This document shows, in pieces, positions 45,539-53,831 of a stretch of 64,000 nucleotides of DNA. The stretch's first letter is position 1. The number at the start of each line of letters is the position of its first letter. Under the pieces are notes generated by a model. That model had not been told where the DNA came from and made no database searches. It saw only the letters and a program-made list of their open reading frames with translations. The stretch comes from Falsigemmobacter intermedius (GTDB lineage Bacteria; Pseudomonadota; Alphaproteobacteria; Rhodobacterales; Rhodobacteraceae): NCBI RefSeq assembly GCF_004054105.1, contig NZ_SBLC01000001.1:124001-188000 (forward strand). Reading direction: 5' to 3'. Both the position numbers and the translations under genes were made by a program.

Positions 45539-45935
45539 CCGTCTTCTTCTTTATAATAAGAAATAAGAATTAAAGATGTAGTAGATAGTAGGGGCGGTGG
45601 AAAACAGGAAAACACAAATTACCAGGTTTCTTTCCCACAGGCCTGGCCAGCTGTGGAAAAACCTGGTAGGGATTCACAGAATCAGTCCGTCCGGAAAAAA
45701 TTCCGTCGGAATCTCAGTGTATTAGACAACCGCGGGTCTGCGCCAGGCCTGTGGACATGTTTATGGAAACTTTCTCTTCGCCAGGGTTTTCAACCTGGGC
45801 GCTGAGAAGTTATCCGGCTGTGGATTTTCGGGCGTCAGACTTGACACTTATCCCGCAGTATCGCCCATTCCCGCAGGCAGCGCCAGGTTCCGCGAACTTA
45901 TGGGGCGAAAATAACCGGGGTTTTCCACAGGTTTT
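45539..45935. other. probable chromosomal replication origin (oriC)
   Basis: 397 gene-free bases between hemJ and maf. An AT-rich stretch at about 45547-45595 could be the unwinding element. DnaA-box matches to TTWTNCACA: TTTTCCACA at 45921-45929 (+) and 45660-45652 (-), both full matches; TTTCCCACA at 45631-45639; and weaker ATGTCCACA (45758-45750), AAATCCACA (45827-45819), TTATCCGGC (45810-45818), TTATCCCGC (45848-45856). CCAGG-type elements at 45622, 45662, 45781, 45793 and 45881 intermingle. Gene context (parAB, parS, rho, hemJ, maf, aroE, coaE, dnaQ) agrees. dnaA itself is not in the window. Confidence 0.85.
45621..45667. repeat. imperfect inverted repeat in oriC
   Basis: Left arm ACCAGGTTTC-TTTCCCACAG (45621-45640), right arm CTGTGGAAAA-ACCTGGT (45651-45667), spacer GCCTGGCCAG. 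Each arm is a CCAGGTTT element plus a DnaA-box-like sequence, so two such composites face each other. Confidence 0.8.
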
Positions 45936-46535
45936 ATGATGACAGAGCTGATCCTTGCTTCCGCCTCGGCGATCCGGGCTGAACTGCTGGCACGGGCGGG
46001 TGTTGAGGTGGCGCTTCACCCTGCCCGCATCGATGAAGAGGCCATCCGGACGGCCCTCGAGGCCGAAGGGGCCACGCCGCGCGACCAGGCCGATGCTCTG
46101 GCTGAGATGAAGGCGCGCAAAGTCGCGGGCCGCTTTCCTGGCGCGGTGGTCATCGGCTGTGATCAGGTGCTGGACTTCAAAGGCCAGGTCTTTGCAAAAC
46201 CTGGCGACCTCCAGGCCGCTCGCGGGCAGTTGCAGATGCTGCGGGGACAGACTCACAAACTTCTCTCAGCGGTGGTAGTCTATGAAGGAGAAAAGCCGGT
46301 CTGGCGGCATGTGGGAGAGGTGCGTCTGACGATGCGTGAATTCTCGGATGACTATCTGGAGGCTTACCTCTCGCGGAACGGCACCTCTGTGCTCGACAGT
46401 GTTGGGGGCTATAAGCTTGAAGAAGAGGGTGTGCGGCTCTTTTCAGCGGTACAGGGCGACTACTTTACCGTCCTCGGATTGCCGCTCGTCGCACTTCTTG
46501 GCTACCTGGCTCAACGCGGAATGATTGCAGCATGA
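45936..46535 (+). CDS. maf: Maf family nucleotide pyrophosphatase
   Basis: 199 residues. Maf/YceF proteins hydrolyse modified or canonical NTPs (YceF type: m7GTP). Motifs: [36 protein letters not shown] (catalytic Asp), the GGYKLEEEG segment and the C-terminal [14 protein letters not shown]. It is the first gene to the right of oriC; TTTTCCACA ends 6 bases before ATG 45936 (a second ATG at 45939 is equally possible). It overlaps aroE by four bases. Confidence 0.92.
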   Translation: MMTELILASASAIRAELLARAGVEVALHPARIDEEAIRTALEAEGATPRDQADALAEMKARKVAGRFPGAVVIGCDQVLDFKGQVFAKPGDLQAARGQLQMLRGQTHKLLSAVVVYEGEKPVWRHVGEVRLTMREFSDDYLEAYLSRNGTSVLDSVGGYKLEEEGVRLFSAVQGDYFTVLGLPLVALLGYLAQRGMIAA

Positions 46536-47383
46536 CCACTCAGACCCCTGCCCCGTCTCAGATTCCGCTCGCTGGTGTGATCGGGCATCCGATCGCGCAT
46601 TCTCGCTCACCGGCTTTGCATGGATTCTGGCTGAAGCGCTATGGGATCGCCGGGCATTATGTCCCGCTGGATATCGCCCCGCAGGACTTTGCCGCGGCCT
46701 TGCAGATGATGCCGAAGTTGGGCTTTGTCGGCTGCAATGTGACCATTCCGCATAAAGAGGCGCTGCTCTCGGTCGCGGATATCGTCACGGATCGCGCGGC
46801 GCTGATCGGGGCGGCAAATACGGTTATTTTCCGAAAAGACGGGAAAATTCAGGCAGATAACACTGATGGTATCGGTTTTCTGAACAATCTTCGCCAGGAA
46901 GCGCCAGGTTGGAACGCGGCGCTTGGGGCGGCGGCTGTCTTTGGCGCCGGGGGCGCTGCGCGTGCCGTTATCTCGGCGCTTCTTGAGGCAGGGGCACCGG
47001 AGGTTCGGGTGGCAAACCGCACCAGAACCCGCGCTGACATCCTGCGTCATGATTTCGGCAGCCGGGTTGTCGTGGTGGACTGGAACGCCGGCGGCGAGAT
47101 GATCGAAGACGCCGCAACGGTTGTGAACACCACGTCTCTCGGGATGGTTGGGAAGTCCGATTTTAAGACGCCGCTGCACCGGATCAATCCCGCAGCCCTG
47201 GTCACCGATATCGTCTATACCCCGCTTGAGACGCCCTTCCTGCAGGCCGCAGCCCAGGCCGGTTGCCGGACGGTTGATGGCCTGGGGATGCTGCTGCATC
47301 AGGCGGTTCCCGGCTTTGAGCGCTGGTTTGGCCTGCGGCCGAGCGTGGATACGGAAACCCGGCAGGCAGTGCTTTCTGCATGA
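46532..47383 (+). CDS. aroE: shikimate dehydrogenase
   Basis: 283 residues. NADPH-dependent reduction of 3-dehydroshikimate. Substrate-side motifs [19 protein letters not shown] and [11 protein letters not shown] (catalytic Lys), NTDGIGF (Asp), nucleotide-binding [14 protein letters not shown] with NRT following, and [12 protein letters not shown] near the end. It overlaps maf and coaE by four bases at each side, so the maf-aroE-coaE-dnaQ genes are translationally coupled. Confidence 0.96.
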   Translation: MTTQTPAPSQIPLAGVIGHPIAHSRSPALHGFWLKRYGIAGHYVPLDIAPQDFAAALQMMPKLGFVGCNVTIPHKEALLSVADIVTDRAALIGAANTVIFRKDGKIQADNTDGIGFLNNLRQEAPGWNAALGAAAVFGAGGAARAVISALLEAGAPEVRVANRTRTRADILRHDFGSRVVVVDWNAGGEMIEDAATVVNTTSLGMVGKSDFKTPLHRINPAALVTDIVYTPLETPFLQAAAQAGCRTVDGLGMLLHQAVPGFERWFGLRPSVDTETRQAVLSA

Positions 47384-47970
47384 AACGCTATATTCTGGGC
47401 CTGACAGGTGGCATCGGGATGGGGAAATCGACCACCGCTGCGATGTTTCGCGCGGCAGGTCTGCCGGTCTGGGATGCCGATGCCGCCGTTCACCGTCTTT
47501 ACGAACCTGGCGGGGCAGCGGTTGCGCCGATGGCGGAACTGCTGCCGGAGGCTTTGGTCAACGGCGGTATTGATCGCCCTGTGCTGAAAGCCGCCATCGC
47601 CCGCGAACCTGGCGTCCTGAGGCAGATTGAGGCGATTGTGCATCCTTTGGTGGCCAAAGATCGCCAGGTTTTTCTGAATACGACCGATGCCCCGATCCTC
47701 GTCCTGGATATTCCCCTGCTCTTTGAAGGATCTTCGCAGCATCTCTGCGACGGTATCGCCGTGGTCTCTGTCCCGCCTGAGGTTCAAAGAGCGCGGGTGC
47801 TGGCGCGGGGCACCATGAGCGAGGCGGATTTTGAACGCATCCTGGGCCTGCAAATGCCGGACGCCGAAAAACGTGAACGCGCGACCTGGGTGATTGAGAC
47901 GATGAGCCTTGATATGGCGCAGGCGAAAGTGGATCAGATCCTTTCAGAAATTCGTCAGGGCCTTGGGTAA
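47380..47970 (+). CDS. coaE: dephospho-CoA kinase
   Basis: 196 residues. Phosphorylates dephospho-CoA in the last step of CoA synthesis. P-loop LTGGIGMGKSTTAAMF (about 6-21), VWDADAAVHRLY (substrate Asp), ILVLDIPLLFEG, VVSVPPEVQRARVLARG. Three CGCCAGGT words (47505, 47607, 47662) fall within it, one through GAA-CCT-GGC. Its TAA overlaps the dnaQ ATG (TAATG). Confidence 0.95.
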   Translation: MKRYILGLTGGIGMGKSTTAAMFRAAGLPVWDADAAVHRLYEPGGAAVAPMAELLPEALVNGGIDRPVLKAAIAREPGVLRQIEAIVHPLVAKDRQVFLNTTDAPILVLDIPLLFEGSSQHLCDGIAVVSVPPEVQRARVLARGTMSEADFERILGLQMPDAEKRERATWVIETMSLDMAQAKVDQILSEIRQGLG

Positions 47971-48668
47971 TGCGTGAGATCGTTCTTGATACTGAGACCA
48001 CCGGGTTTGAGCCCTCGGAAGGGCATCGGATCGTTGAGATCGGCGCTGTTGAGCTTTTCAACCATATGCCGACCGGTCGGACCTATCACCAATATATCAA
48101 CCCGCAGCGTGATATGCCCGTTGAGGCGTTCAATGTGCATGGCCTCTCAGAAGAGTTCCTGCGGGATTTTCCGGTCTTCCGTGAGGTCGGGCAGGCGTTT
48201 CTGGATTTCGTGGGCGACGCGCGGCTGATCATTCACAATGCCAAGTTCGACATTAAGTTTTTGAACTTTGAGCTGGGGAAAGCCGGGCTGACCCATCTTT
48301 GCTGGGAAAATGTCACCGACACCCTGGCCATGGCGCGCCAGAAGTTTCCCGGTTCTCCGGCAACCCTGGATGCTTTGTGCCGCCGTTTTGGTGTTGATAA
48401 CTCCGCACGTGAAAAGCACGGGGCGCTTCTCGACAGTGAAATTCTCGCAGAAGTCTATCTGGAACTGATCGGCGGCCGTCAGCCGGATCTGGTACTGGCC
48501 CCGGTTGCTGAAAAGCGCAGCACGGATGCGGTGAGCCTGGATCAAAACTGGCGCGCAAGGCCCCGGTCTGTGCCGCTGCCCTCAAGGCTGAGCCCTGAAG
48601 AGGCTGCAGCTCATGAGGCTTTTGTTTCTAAAATCGGTGAAAGTTCCATCTGGAAAAAATTCGCGTAA
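47970..48668 (+). CDS. dnaQ: DNA polymerase III epsilon subunit (3'-5' exonuclease)
   Basis: 232 residues. Proofreading exonuclease of the replicative polymerase. ExoI VLDTETTGFEP (Asp/Glu), ExoII IIHNAKFDIKFLN, ExoIII-epsilon region with HGALLDSEILAEVYLEL (His and Asp). The C-terminal tail (about 185-232) would bind the alpha subunit. It ends the maf-aroE-coaE-dnaQ operon at a bidirectional terminator. Confidence 0.96.
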   Translation: MREIVLDTETTGFEPSEGHRIVEIGAVELFNHMPTGRTYHQYINPQRDMPVEAFNVHGLSEEFLRDFPVFREVGQAFLDFVGDARLIIHNAKFDIKFLNFELGKAGLTHLCWENVTDTLAMARQKFPGSPATLDALCRRFGVDNSAREKHGALLDSEILAEVYLELIGGRQPDLVLAPVAEKRSTDAVSLDQNWRARPRSVPLPSRLSPEEAAAHEAFVSKIGESSIWKKFA

Positions 48669-48710
48669 CGCGCAGAATTTCAGCCTTTTGACTTTCAGAC
48701 AGCTAAAAAA

Positions 48711-48735
48711 GAAAGGGCGCCTTTGGCGCCCTTTC
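48711..48735. terminator. bidirectional intrinsic terminator
   Basis: 11-bp stem GAAAGGGCGCC / GGCGCCCTTTC with TTT loop, A6 on the left. It lies between convergent dnaQ and secB. Confidence 0.88.
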
Positions 48736-48743
48736 TGTCATGC

Positions 48744-49214
48744 TCAGGCGTTTCCTGCCTGGGCGCGACGTGCCAGTTCCTGGCGATAAAGCGCGAGGAA
48801 GTCAACCGGATCAAGGTTCAGCGGCGGGAAGCCACCGTCACGGGTGACATCCGACACGATGCGGCGCACGAAGGGGAAAACCATCCGCGGGCATTCGATC
48901 AGCAGGAAAGGATGCATCTGGTCATCCGGAACGCCTTCGATATGGAAGACGGCGCCGTATTCGATCTCCAGAAGGAACAGGTTTTCGTTGTTCACTTTGT
49001 TGATCGCGGTGACCTTGTACTTCTGGATCACCTCGAACTGGTTCTCGACCGGACGTTTTGAGGCATCAAGCGAGACCTGAACCTGGATATCCGGCTGAAC
49101 ATCGCCCGAGTTCGCGCCTTTGCGGGCCAGAACGTTTTCAAAGCTGAGGTCACGGACATATTGAGTGACGACATTCATCCGGACCTGCGGCGGTGCGGCG
49201 TTCTCTTCAGACAT
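48744..49214 (-). CDS. secB: protein-export chaperone SecB
   Basis: 156 residues. Keeps preproteins unfolded and delivers them to SecA. Motifs: VTQYVRDLSFENVLARKG, IQVQVSLDASKRPVENQFEV, FLLEIEYGAVFHIEGVPDDQ, ECPRMVFPFVRRIVSDVTRD and GGFPPLNLDPVDFLALY. ATG 49214 is preferred to the in-frame ATG 49274 by family length and the upstream GAGGAG. It faces rpsA. fxsA, often its neighbour in relatives, is at 2.6-3.1 kb. Confidence 0.97.
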   Translation of the reverse strand: MSEENAAPPQVRMNVVTQYVRDLSFENVLARKGANSGDVQPDIQVQVSLDASKRPVENQFEVIQKYKVTAINKVNNENLFLLEIEYGAVFHIEGVPDDQMHPFLLIECPRMVFPFVRRIVSDVTRDGGFPPLNLDPVDFLALYRQELARRAQAGNA

Positions 49215-49490
49215 CGGGGTCTCCTCGTGAAATTCCGTTGTTAAAGTGTTAGCAGCCGATCCGACGGGCCTCAATGCCGCAGATGCAGGTTGTGAAACCC
49301 GTCACGCCTTTCGCGGCAAAGCGGTTTTCCTTGTATCTAAGGCCAAAATGCACTAGATGCGCCCCATCCCGATGGCATCAGTGGCCGGGGCCGGAATTTT
49401 CCGGACCTTTCAGCTTTGCGAACGGGGCCATGAAAGACCGGCGGAGACAACCGCCTGGCCCGTGAAACAGATTAAAAGGACTGCATACGC

Positions 49491-51170
49491 ATGTGCGCTA
49501 AATCGACTATGGAAGAATTCGAAGCCCTTCTTAACGAGAGCTTTGAACTGGACACCCCCGAAGAGGGCACGGTTGTCAAAGGCAAGGTCATTGCTATCGA
49601 AGCTGGCCAGGCCATCATCGACGTCGGCTACAAAATGGAAGGCCGCATCGATCTTAAAGAATTCGCAAACCCGGGCGAAGCGCCTGAGGTTGCTGTTGGC
49701 GACGAAGTCGAAGTCTACCTCGACCGCGTTGAAAACGCTCGCGGCGAAGCTGTTATCTCGCGCGAAAAAGCAAAACGCGAAGCGGCCTGGGATCGTCTGG
49801 AAAAAGCTTACGCTAAAGAAGAGCGCGTCGATGGCGCCATCTTCGGCCGCGTCAAAGGCGGCTTCACTGTTGATCTGGGCGGCGCTGTTGCCTTCCTTCC
49901 GGGTTCGCAGGTTGACGTCCGTCCGGTGCGTGATGCCGGCCCGCTCATGGGTCTGAAGCAGCCGTTCCAGATCCTGAAAATGGACCGTCGTCGTGGCAAC
50001 ATCGTGGTGTCGCGTCGTGCGATCCTCGAAGAGTCGCGTGCAGAACAGCGTGCTGAAATCATCGGCAAACTGGCTGAAGGTCAAATCGTTGACGGCGTGG
50101 TCAAGAACATCACCGAATACGGTGCCTTCGTTGATCTCGGCGGCGTTGACGGCCTGCTGCACGTCACCGACATGGCATGGCGCCGTGTGAACCACCCGTC
50201 GGAAATCCTCGCAATCGGTGAGACCGTGAAGGTCCAGGTTGTGAAGATCAACAAAGAAACCCACCGCATCTCGCTGGGCATGAAACAGCTCCAGACCGAT
50301 CCGTGGGACGTTGTTGAGAAAACCTACCCGCTGGGTTCGGTCCACAAAGGCCGCGTCACCAACATCACCGACTACGGCGCATTCGTTGAGCTGGAAGCTG
50401 GTGTTGAAGGTCTCGTTCACGTCTCGGAAATGTCCTGGACCAAAAAGAACGTGCACCCCGGCAAGATCGTTTCGACCTCGCAGGAAGTCGACGTCATGGT
50501 CCTCGAGATCGACTCGGCAAAACGCCGTGTCTCGCTCGGCCTGAAGCAGGTGATGCGCAACCCGTGGGAAGTGTTCGCTGAGAACAACCCGGCCGGCACC
50601 CAGATCGAAGGCGAAGTCAAGAACATCACCGAGTTCGGTCTGTTCGTTGGCCTCGAAGGCGATATCGACGGCATGGTCCACCTCTCGGATCTGTCGTGGG
50701 ATCAGCGCGGCGAAGACGCGATTGCCAACTACCGCAAGGGCGACACCGTCCGTGCAGTGGTTTCGGAAGTCGACGTTGAGCGTGAGCGCATCTCGCTCTC
50801 GATCAAAGCTCTCGGCGAAGACACCTTCACCGATGCAGTTGACGGCGTGAAACGCGGTTCGGTCATCTCGGTTGTCGTTTCGGCGATCGAAGAAGGCGGC
50901 ATCGAGGTGGAATACAACGGCGCCAAGTCGTTCATCCGCCGTTCGGACCTCGCACGTGACCGTGGCGACCAGCGCCCCGAGCGCTTCCAGGTTGGCGACA
51001 CCCTGGACGTCCGCGTCACCAACATCGACCCGAAAACCCGTCGTCTGGGCCTGTCGATCAAAGCACGCGAGATCGCAGAAGAGAAAGAAGCTGTCGAGCA
51101 GTACGGTTCGTCCGATTCGGGCGCGTCGCTGGGCGACATCCTCGGTGCAGCACTGCGCGGCAACAACTGA
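49491..51170 (+). CDS. rpsA: 30S ribosomal protein S1
   Basis: 559 residues with six S1 RNA-binding repeats, e.g. GTVVKGKVIAIEAGQAIIDV (domain 1), VDGVVKNITEYGAFVDLGGV (3), HKGRVTNITDYGAFVELEAG (4) and IEGEVKNITEFGLFVGLEGD (5). Unwinds and delivers mRNA to the ribosome. Codon use is strongly biased (GTT, GAA, AAA, ACC), as for a highly expressed gene, and no CGCCAGGT word occurs in it. ATG 49491; ATG 49509 is an alternative. The cmk gene often found upstream in alphaproteobacteria is absent here. Confidence 0.98.
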   Translation: MCAKSTMEEFEALLNESFELDTPEEGTVVKGKVIAIEAGQAIIDVGYKMEGRIDLKEFANPGEAPEVAVGDEVEVYLDRVENARGEAVISREKAKREAAWDRLEKAYAKEERVDGAIFGRVKGGFTVDLGGAVAFLPGSQVDVRPVRDAGPLMGLKQPFQILKMDRRRGNIVVSRRAILEESRAEQRAEIIGKLAEGQIVDGVVKNITEYGAFVDLGGVDGLLHVTDMAWRRVNHPSEILAIGETVKVQVVKINKETHRISLGMKQLQTDPWDVVEKTYPLGSVHKGRVTNITDYGAFVELEAGVEGLVHVSEMSWTKKNVHPGKIVSTSQEVDVMVLEIDSAKRRVSLGLKQVMRNPWEVFAENNPAGTQIEGEVKNITEFGLFVGLEGDIDGMVHLSDLSWDQRGEDAIANYRKGDTVRAVVSEVDVERERISLSIKALGEDTFTDAVDGVKRGSVISVVVSAIEEGGIEVEYNGAKSFIRRSDLARDRGDQRPERFQVGDTLDVRVTNIDPKTRRLGLSIKAREIAEEKEAVEQYGSSDSGASLGDILGAALRGNN

Positions 51171-51200
51171 TTGCCTGACAGCGTAAGCTGAGACATGGAC

Positions 51201-51231
51201 GGCCCTGCACCCTTCGGTGCAGGGCCGTTTT
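51201..51231 (+). terminator. intrinsic terminator after rpsA
   Basis: Perfect 11-bp stem GGCCCTGCACC / GGTGCAGGGCC with CTTC loop, then GTTTTC. 30 bases after the rpsA stop. Confidence 0.9.
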
Positions 51232-51345
51232 CGTTTCAGGGCAAGAAACTCTGTAAAATGCAGCAAACTCTTTACAGGTAAACAGAATTGTGCAGGCTGT
51301 AGTTCTGCCTAAGTCTTTGCCAGGCCCGGCTGAACAGGGTCCGTA

Positions 51346-51351
51346 TATAAT
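51346..51351 (+). promoter_or_regulatory. consensus -10 box before ihfB
   Basis: TATAAT, 14 bases before the ihfB ATG, preceded by an extended TA. No convincing -35 at 17 +/- 1 bases (TTGCCA is 23 away). A leader this short would leave the GGGGGGA ribosome site right at the 5' end. Confidence 0.35.
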
Positions 51352-51364
51352 CCGGGGGGATTTG

Positions 51365-51673
51365 ATGATACGCTCTGAGCTGATCCAGAAGATCGCGGAC
51401 GAAAATCCGCACCTGACCCAGCGGCACGTTGAGCGCATCGTAAACACGGTTTTTGAAGAGGTCATTGCTGCACTTTCGCGGGGTGACCGGGTCGAATTAC
51501 GCGGTTTCGGTGCATTCTCGGTCAAAGAACGTGACGCACGGACCGGACGTAATCCGCGTACCGGTGAGTCTGTTGAGGTTGACGAAAAGCGCGTACCCTT
51601 CTTTAAAACCGGGAAACTGTTGCGCGACCGGCTGAACGGTCATGACACCGGACCGGATGAGGATAATGATTAA
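51365..51673 (+). CDS. ihfB: integration host factor beta subunit
   Basis: 102 residues. DNA-bending HU/IHF family. [20 protein letters not shown] is the IHF-beta N-terminus; [22 protein letters not shown] contains the flexible arm with the RNPRTG signature and Pro that intercalates [18 protein letters not shown] ends the fold, then an acidic tail. ATG 51365 has GGGGGGA upstream. The lapA-like gene starts within its last codons. IHF beta is origin-relevant in other bacteria, so its position 6 kb from oriC is notable but common. Confidence 0.96.
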   Translation: MIRSELIQKIADENPHLTQRHVERIVNTVFEEVIAALSRGDRVELRGFGAFSVKERDARTGRNPRTGESVEVDEKRVPFFKTGKLLRDRLNGHDTGPDEDND

Positions 51674-52025
51674 ATATCTCCGCTGGCTCGTCCTTGGGGT
51701 GATCGGGATTTTCCTGATCACTGTTGCTTTGGCGAACCGCGACACTGTCACCCTGAATGCCCTGCCCCATGACATTGGCCAGGTCGCCAGGTTCAATACC
51801 TCAATCGAAGTGCCGCTCTTTGTGGTGGCGTTCGGCGGCATCCTGATGGGGCTGCTGATCGGCTTTGTCTGGGAATGGCTGCGGGGCCATCGCGCCCGCG
51901 CAGAAGCTTCTGCTCGTGCCCGCGAAGTCGCCCGTCTTGAGCAGGTGGTCGCTGCCAATGCACCCCAGGCCGCGCAGAAGGACGAGGTTCTGGCGCTGCT
52001 GGAAGCCCCGCGCAGGGGGCACTGA
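51666..52025 (+). CDS. LapA domain membrane protein
   Basis: 119 residues. Two hydrophobic segments (about 5-24, [20 protein letters not shown]; and 50-70, [19 protein letters not shown]) and a C-terminal helical, Arg/Ala-rich region likely forming a coiled coil. LapA/LapB proteins in E. coli act in LPS assembly control; an equivalent role here is not shown. ATG 51666 was chosen because GAGG lies just upstream and it overlaps the ihfB stop by 8 bases; ATG 51657 is possible. A CGCCAGGT word at 51785 sits in its GQVARFN region. Confidence 0.82.
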   Translation: MIKYLRWLVLGVIGIFLITVALANRDTVTLNALPHDIGQVARFNTSIEVPLFVVAFGGILMGLLIGFVWEWLRGHRARAEASARAREVARLEQVVAANAPQAAQKDEVLALLEAPRRGH

Positions 52026-52026
52026 T

Positions 52027-52728
52027 ATGCCTGTACGTTTTGTGGCGCCCGGCCAGCTGCCGGGCCAGGGCGGTGCTGTGCGCGCCAAGATCTGCGGATT
52101 GCGCAGTGCCGGCGATGTTGCGGCGGTGGCAGAAGCCGGGGCCGCTTATGCAGGCTTCGTGTTCTTTCCCAAATCCCCGCGCAATCTTTCCATAGACGAG
52201 GCTGCAGCCCTGGCCATCGAGGCTCCTGTGGGCCTTGCGAAGGTTGCGCTGGTGGTCGATGCCTCGGATGATCTGCTCGATGCCATCACCGCCCGCGTGC
52301 CGCTGGATATGATCCAGCTTCACGGCGCAGAAAGCCCCGGGCGTGTGGCAGACGTCCGCGCCCGCTACGGCCTGCCGGTGATGAAGGCCATCGGGATAGC
52401 TGAGGCCTCAGACCTTGAGGGCCTGGCGCAGTATGAAGCCGTAGCCGACCAGATTCTGGTCGACGCCAAGCCTCCGAAAAATGCGGATCTTCCGGGCGGC
52501 AACGGCCTGGCCTTTGACTGGCGCCTTTTGCAGGGGCGTCAGTGGCGCAGGCCCTGGATGCTGGCAGGCGGTCTTACCCCAAAAAATGTGGCAGAGGCTG
52601 TGCGGCTCACAGGCGCACGCCAGGTCGATGTCTCTTCCGGGGTAGAGGCGAGCCCCGGCTGCAAGGACCCTGCCCTCATAGCGGCCTTTACGGCGGCGCT
52701 GGCCCATACCGGGGCGCCAAAGCTCTGA
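52027..52728 (+). CDS. trpF: phosphoribosylanthranilate isomerase
   Basis: 233 residues. Amadori isomerisation in tryptophan synthesis, TIM barrel. [19 protein letters not shown] (catalytic Cys), [37 protein letters not shown] (catalytic Asp) and [11 protein letters not shown]...[15 protein letters not shown] for phosphate binding. It starts 1 base after the lapA-like stop. trpB usually follows in Rhodobacterales; here yidD, convergent, follows instead. Confidence 0.96.
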   Translation: MPVRFVAPGQLPGQGGAVRAKICGLRSAGDVAAVAEAGAAYAGFVFFPKSPRNLSIDEAAALAIEAPVGLAKVALVVDASDDLLDAITARVPLDMIQLHGAESPGRVADVRARYGLPVMKAIGIAEASDLEGLAQYEAVADQILVDAKPPKNADLPGGNGLAFDWRLLQGRQWRRPWMLAGGLTPKNVAEAVRLTGARQVDVSSGVEASPGCKDPALIAAFTAALAHTGAPKL

Positions 52729-52731
52729 AGC

Positions 52732-52989
52732 TTAATGGCGGTCGCAGCCGCAATCGTGCCGGGGATCACTTCCCGGCACCGGATCATAGCCGCTGCCCCC
52801 CCAGGGGTTGCAGCGCGCAATGCGCCAGGCCGCCATCCAGCCCCCCTTCAGCCCGCCATGCAGCTTCAAAGCCTCCAGCGCATAGGCCGAGCACGTGGGC
52901 TGAAAGCGGCAGGCATAGCCCATCCAGGGACTGAGGATCAGCCGATACCCCTTAACGGCCCAGGTCAATGCATGGGCCAGGGGGCTCAT
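52732..52989 (-). CDS. yidD: membrane protein insertion efficiency factor YidD
   Basis: 85 residues. Small amphipathic-helix protein. Conserved GYRLILSPWMGYACRFQPTC, then CSAYALEALKLHGGLKGGWM and RIARCNPWGGSGYDPVP, three cysteines in their family positions, and a His/Cys-rich C-terminus. Start overlaps the rnpA stop by four bases, in the rpmH-rnpA-yidD order. yidC, often next, is missing from this locus; the gene ends 3 bases from the convergent trpF stop. Confidence 0.95.
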   Translation of the reverse strand: MSPLAHALTWAVKGYRLILSPWMGYACRFQPTCSAYALEALKLHGGLKGGWMAAWRIARCNPWGGSGYDPVPGSDPRHDCGCDRH

Positions 52990-53354
52990 GGCTTAACAGC
53001 GCCTTCTTTCGCGGCTGGCTCTTTGGGCGTGTGAACCCTGCGGATGGCAAAAGCCAGGTCGTTCTTCAGTTCCGCAAAGTCACGCACCACGGTCGCGCCA
53101 GGACGGGCCACCATCACATAATCCCAGCCAGGTTTGCCGTCGCGCACCAGAATTTCACGGGCAAGTTCGCGCATACGCCGCCGCGCCAGGTTGCGCATGA
53201 CGGAATTGCCGACCTTTTTTGAGGCGGTAAAGCCGATCCGCACCAGGTCAGAGCCATCCCCGCGCTCGCGCGCCTGAAGAAGAAAGCCCCCGGTTCCCTG
53301 ACGACGGGCCTGGGCGGCCCGCAGAAAATCAGAGCGGAGTTTCAGAACATTCAT
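52986..53354 (-). CDS. rnpA: ribonuclease P protein component
   Basis: 122 residues. Protein subunit of RNase P for tRNA 5' maturation. The central RNR motif appears in ASKKVGNSVMRNLARRRMRE (with NLARRR), preceded by RIGFTASKKVG; DYVMVARPGA follows. Lys/Arg-rich C-terminus. Located 113 bases after rpmH with a palindrome in between that may attenuate it relative to rpmH. Confidence 0.95.
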   Translation of the reverse strand: MNVLKLRSDFLRAAQARRQGTGGFLLQARERGDGSDLVRIGFTASKKVGNSVMRNLARRRMRELAREILVRDGKPGWDYVMVARPGATVVRDFAELKNDLAFAIRRVHTPKEPAAKEGAVKP

Positions 53355-53386
53355 CGCAAACCTGCCAGGTCTTGGAACGACAAAAA

Positions 53387-53402
53387 GCGCCGCATGCGGC
53401 GC
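53387..53402 (-). terminator. hairpin between rpmH and rnpA
   Basis: GCGCCGCATGCGGCGC, a perfect 16-bp palindrome followed on the minus strand by TTTTTG. It probably gives partial termination so that rnpA is expressed below rpmH. Confidence 0.7.
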
Positions 53403-53467
53403 CTTGCCTGCCCCCGAAGGGGCGGGTCAGTCCGGTTCGGGCCAGCAGGCCGGCCCTTACCAAGGTC

Positions 53468-53602
53468 TTATGCGCAAAGGCGCTTACGGCCTTTTGCACG
53501 ACGTGCTGCCAGAACGCGCTGACCACCGTTGGTCGCCATACGCGAACGGAAGCCGTGGCGCCGCTTGCGGACCAGCTTCGAGGGTTGATAAGTGCGTTTC
53601 AT
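53468..53602 (-). CDS. rpmH: 50S ribosomal protein L34
   Basis: 44 residues, the standard length: [18 protein letters not shown], then [20 protein letters not shown] and RKRLCA. This matches the L34 family almost end to end. Very basic. First gene of rpmH-rnpA-yidD, with a promoter candidate 66 bases upstream. Confidence 0.98.
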   Translation of the reverse strand: MKRTYQPSKLVRKRRHGFRSRMATNGGQRVLAARRAKGRKRLCA

Positions 53603-53667
53603 CGCGCTCTCCATTCGGTTGACAGGAGCCCGGGTGGATTCGGAACACTGTCGTCAATAAGGCGCAG

Positions 53668-53696
53668 TCCATACCGGGGCCTATACCCCAAGTCAA
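53668..53696 (-). promoter_or_regulatory. candidate promoter of rpmH
   Basis: On the minus strand TTGACT (53696-53691), 17 bases, TATGGA (53673-53668). The same TTGACT/TATGG combination precedes ffh. Confidence 0.5.
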
Positions 53697-53831
53697 TCGC
53701 AATGGCCCTGTTTTTTCGCGGATTCCTGCCGCTAAATCTCCTTGCTCTGTTGTGGATCCGACCTATCTGCTAGGCAGTTGTTCAAACGGCCGTGATCGGA
53801 TCAACCGCAGGGCCTGAGACGGACGGAGGAT

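Noticed and set aside
49410-51266. 618-codon minus-strand frame opposite rpsA
   Set aside because: Antisense shadow of rpsA; the plus-strand protein is an unmistakable S1.
51317-51351. TTGCCA/TATAAT as a full promoter for ihfB
   Set aside because: The spacing is 23 bases, too long for a normal sigma-70 promoter; only the -10 box is reported.
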